Source of the DNA: Clostridia bacterium
GTDB lineage: Bacteria > Bacillota > Clostridia > Christensenellales > CAG-917
Assembly (NCBI GenBank): GCA_900769205.1
Contig: CAAGFS010000043.1
Span: 1 to 8,036, forward strand
Length of the DNA stretch: 8,036 nucleotides
Direction: 5' to 3'
Part shown: positions 5,684 through 8,036 of the stretch, piece by piece
Layout: each line of letters begins with the position of its first letter
Numbering within the stretch: the stretch's first letter is position 1
Position numbers and translations under genes: made by a program
Notes under the pieces: model-generated
Told to the model about the DNA's origin: nothing
Seen by the model: only the letters and a program-made list of their open reading frames with translations
Databases searched by the model: none

Positions 5684-7467
5684 GTGTGGAAAGCGAACAA
5701 CTTGAAAAACTCAAAGGTGACGTGCATATCCCCGCGCGCGTGATGATAAAAAGAGTTTCGGGTTATCTCAAACCCGAGGCGTTGCGCTTCGTGCTGGCGT
5801 CTTTGCTCATCGTGATAAACGTCGTTCTCGACGTCGTTCTTCCGCTCGTGGTGAGCAGAATAACGGGAGAACTGAAATCGGACACGATACATATCGAGTA
5901 CGTCGTGGGGCTTGCGGTGAGCTATCTTGCCATAGGCGTGTTCAATCAGGCGTTTTTGTATTGGGAGTCGATGCTGTTGCAAAAGGCGGGGCAAAACATC
6001 ATATATACGCTTCGCAATCAGGTGTTCGAGCATATAGAAAAGCTGTCGCAAAGTCAGCTTGACGAAATGCCCGTCGGCTCGCTCGTCACCCGCGTTGCGT
6101 CCTACACCGCGTCGATGTCCGACCTTTTTACAAACGTCATCGTCAACGTGATACGCAATCTGCTCACCGTCGTGGGCGTGTACGGCATAATGCTGTACGT
6201 TTCCTGGCAGTTGGCTCTCGTGATGTTTGCCTTCGTGGCGGTGGTTTTCGTATCATCGTACGTTTTCGGCAAAGTTGTGGGCAAGATTTTCAAGAAGGAA
6301 AGACAGTATATCTCCGATCTGAACACCTTTCTCAACGAAAATCTGTCGGGTATGAAAATCATACAGATTTTCAATCGCCAGCAGAAAAAGGACGACGAGT
6401 TCGTCGAGAAAAACGAAAACCTGCGCAAAGCAAGATACAAAGTTGCCATTGCCTTCGGATTGTACCGTCCCTTCATAACGCTTTTGTACGTCTTGTCGGT
6501 TGCGGTGACCTTCCGGCTCGGCGTTGAGTTCAACTTGGGCGCGGCGATGATAGTGGCATTCTATCTGTATCTGTCAAAGTTCTTCAACCCGATACAAAAC
6601 CTTGCCGACCAACTCAACAATCTGCAAAAGGCGTTTACGGCGTCCGAAAGATTGTTCAATCTGCTCGACGTCGCGCCCGATATATGCGACAGGGAAGACG
6701 CGGTGGATATAGAGCGGTTCGAGGGCAAAATCGAGTTCCGCAACGTGTGGTTTGCCTACAAAGGAGAGGAGTGGATACTCAAAGACGTATCCTTTGTCAT
6801 CAATCCCCGTGAGACCTGCGCTTTCGTGGGCGCGACGGGCGCGGGAAAGACCACGATACTCGGCCTTATCGTGCGCAACTACGAGATTCAGAAAGGTCAG
6901 ATTCTCATCGACGACAGGGATATAACCACCATAACCGTGCGCTCGCTACGCAAAGCGGTGGGACAGATGTTGCAGGACGTGTTCCTTTTCGGCGGTACGG
7001 TCAAGAGCAACGTCACGCTCAACGACGAATCTTTCTCGCAGGAAGAAGTGGAAGAGGCGTGCAGATACGTCGGTGCGGACACTTTCATCGACAAGCTCGA
7101 ACACGGGCTTGACGAAGAAGTCATCGAGCGCGGAGAAAACTTCTCGCAAGGACAACGTCAACTGCTCTCGTTTGCAAGGACGGTTCTGCACAAACCGCAG
7201 ATTCTCATTCTCGACGAAGCCACGGCAAACATCGACACGGAAACGGAAGTGCTCATTCAACGCTCGCTTGAAAAGATACGCAACATCGGCACTATGCTCG
7301 TGGTTGCGCACAGACTTTCCACCATACAGCACGCCGATCAGATCATCGTGCTTCAACACGGCGAGATTATCGAGCGAGGCACGCACCAGCAGTTGCTCAA
7401 GAACAAAGGCTATTATCACAAGCTGTATCGTCTGCAGTTTGAAAGCAGACAAAACGGCTTGCGGTGA
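5680..7467 (+). CDS. Heterodimeric ABC exporter subunit with consensus catalytic residues
   Basis: Second half-transporter (595 aa), translationally coupled to the first through ATGA (5680-5683); AAGGGGGTGAG at 5664-5674 is its ribosome binding site. It starts with a short hydrophilic arm (1-25), then six membrane segments (about 36-59, 73-95, 153-175, 177-199, 256-276, 283-303) and the ATPase domain (about 350-590). Motifs: A-loop Tyr360, Walker A GATGAGKT (384-391), Q-loop Gln432, Walker B with Asp512 and catalytic Glu513 (ILILDEAT), Asp519 in the D-loop, and H-loop His544 (VVAHRLST). The signature is FSQGQ (488-492) instead of LSGGQ. Because each ATP site uses one subunit's Walker motifs and the other's signature, this subunit's Walker side with the partner's LSGGQ makes the active site, while its FSQGQ faces the partner's defective Walker side. 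This is the known asymmetric design of TM287/288-like exporters. Confidence 0.96.
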   Translation: MSVESEQLEKLKGDVHIPARVMIKRVSGYLKPEALRFVLASLLIVINVVLDVVLPLVVSRITGELKSDTIHIEYVVGLAVSYLAIGVFNQAFLYWESMLLQKAGQNIIYTLRNQVFEHIEKLSQSQLDEMPVGSLVTRVASYTASMSDLFTNVIVNVIRNLLTVVGVYGIMLYVSWQLALVMFAFVAVVFVSSYVFGKVVGKIFKKERQYISDLNTFLNENLSGMKIIQIFNRQQKKDDEFVEKNENLRKARYKVAIAFGLYRPFITLLYVLSVAVTFRLGVEFNLGAAMIVAFYLYLSKFFNPIQNLADQLNNLQKAFTASERLFNLLDVAPDICDREDAVDIERFEGKIEFRNVWFAYKGEEWILKDVSFVINPRETCAFVGATGAGKTTILGLIVRNYEIQKGQILIDDRDITTITVRSLRKAVGQMLQDVFLFGGTVKSNVTLNDESFSQEEVEEACRYVGADTFIDKLEHGLDEEVIERGENFSQGQRQLLSFARTVLHKPQILILDEATANIDTETEVLIQRSLEKIRNIGTMLVVAHRLSTIQHADQIIVLQHGEIIERGTHQQLLKNKGYYHKLYRLQFESRQNGLR

Positions 7468-7515
7468 GCGTAAAAGCGCTTTGCGCGAGCATAAAATCAC
7501 TATAAACCAATCGTC

Positions 7516-7543
7516 AAAGCGCGCCGGAACGGGCGCGCTTTTT
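7516..7543 (+). terminator. Rho-independent terminator of the ABC exporter operon
   Basis: A 10-bp stem (7516-7525 with 7532-7541), with a GC-rich 7-bp core, closes a 6-nt loop and runs into a T tract (7539-7543). It lies 48 nt after the stop codon of the second exporter gene. Confidence 0.92.
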
Positions 7544-7627
7544 CAACGGATAAACGCGTACGCTCCGACAAACCCGACAAAATATACGGGATTTTCAGGA
7601 CACTTTGTACGACAATTGCCCTTTTTG

Positions 7628-7655
7628 TTGACATTTTCGTCATAAGTGCTACAAT
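7628..7655 (+). promoter_or_regulatory. Sigma-A type promoter, extended -10, of the lipid kinase gene
   Basis: A perfect TTGACA (7628-7633) is followed after 16 bp by TACAAT (7650-7655). TGC (7647-7649) precedes the -10 as an extended element, and a T5 tract lies before the -35. The expected start near 7662 gives a leader of about 28 nt. The layout closely resembles the alcohol dehydrogenase promoter. Confidence 0.85.
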
Positions 7656-7689
7656 ATGTCTATATTCTTCAAGTGAAAGGGAGCATTTT

Positions 7690-8036
7690 ATGTATCACAT
7701 AATAGTCAATCCACAAGGCGGAAAGGGCAAAAGTCTGAAAGCGCTCAAAACCGTTGAAGAAACTTTGCAGAAGAAAAACATTCCTTATGAAGTGCACAAA
7801 ACCGAATATGCCGGACACGCAACCGAAATCACGCGCGAATTGAGCAAAACTCCAGATACCGTCATTCTTATGATGGGGGGCGACGGCTCTTTCAACGAGA
7901 TACTCAACGGCATCGAAGACTTTGACAACGTCACGCTGGGCATTCTCCCTTGCGGTACGGGCAACGATTTCATAAGAGCAAGCGGTCATCCCGCCAAAAT
8001 CAAGGACGCTCTCGACGTGGTGCTCAAAAACAACGT
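7690..8036 (+). CDS. Diacylglycerol/lipid kinase family protein (5' part)
   Basis: The first 115 codons are present and the frame is still open at the window edge, so the C-terminal part is missing. The sequence matches the N-terminal catalytic domain of the diacylglycerol kinase family (DgkB/YegS/LCB5-like): the opening MYHIIVNPQGGKGK with its NPxxGxGK-type glycine-rich start, the nucleotide-binding GGDGSFNE at 63-70, and CGTGNDF at 88-94. Members phosphorylate diacylglycerol or related lipids with ATP at the inner face of the membrane; DgkB recycles diacylglycerol released by lipoteichoic acid synthesis in Firmicutes. Whether this protein is DgkB or another lipid kinase cannot be decided without the C-terminal half. 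AAAGGGAG (7676-7683) lies 6 nt before the ATG. It has its own promoter, so is a separate unit from the ABC exporter. Confidence 0.92.
   Translation, partial: MYHIIVNPQGGKGKSLKALKTVEETLQKKNIPYEVHKTEYAGHATEITRELSKTPDTVILMMGGDGSFNEILNGIEDFDNVTLGILPCGTGNDFIRASGHPAKIKDALDVVLKNN

Noticed and set aside
7544..7627. Possible small gene or RNA between the exporter terminator and the lipid kinase promoter
   Set aside because: I see no open frame with a ribosome binding site and no stable paired structure; it appears to be plain spacer.

Overview
The window looks like a piece of a low-complexity housekeeping and transport region from an uncultured Firmicutes (Clostridia-type) bacterium. The reasons are two Gram-positive style lipoprotein signal peptides, strong purine-rich ribosome binding sites, sigma-A type promoters with extended -10 elements, U-tract intrinsic terminators after nearly every transcription unit, and a heterodimeric ABC exporter of the type common in Firmicutes. 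The taxonomic placement is an inference; there is no rRNA or marker gene here. All six genes are on the + strand, and the long minus-strand reading frames are shadows of the real genes.

Layout: (1) Positions 1-208 hold the end of an upstream unit, a clean terminator at 60-85, and a probable promoter. (2) Positions 209-2302 hold two tandem lipoprotein genes, an SGNH/GDSL-type hydrolase and an unrecognised lipoprotein. They are 18 nt apart, probably form one transcript, and end at a strong terminator (2327-2355). (3) Positions 2429-3829 are a single-gene unit for an iron-dependent (group III) alcohol dehydrogenase, with a well-formed promoter, a leader rich in GATAT/ATATC half-sites and a hairpin that abuts the Shine-Dalgarno, followed by a long terminator. 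(4) Positions 3890-7467 are two half-size ABC exporter genes overlapping by ATGA. The first subunit carries the degenerate catalytic residues (Asp for the Walker B Glu, Ser for the H-loop His) and the second carries the degenerate signature (FSQGQ), so together they make one dead and one live ATPase site. A terminator follows at 7516-7543. (5) Positions 7628-8036 hold a promoter and the first 115 codons of a diacylglycerol/lipid kinase, cut off by the window edge.

The genes do not form an obvious single pathway. The common theme is the cell envelope: two surface lipoproteins, an exporter and a lipid kinase, with a fermentative alcohol dehydrogenase between them. I see no RNA genes, CRISPR array, mobile element or phage gene, and I do not see convincing evidence of a new multi-gene system. 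The most interesting items are the uncharacterised lipoprotein paired with the SGNH hydrolase and the structured leaders in front of the dehydrogenase and the exporter.
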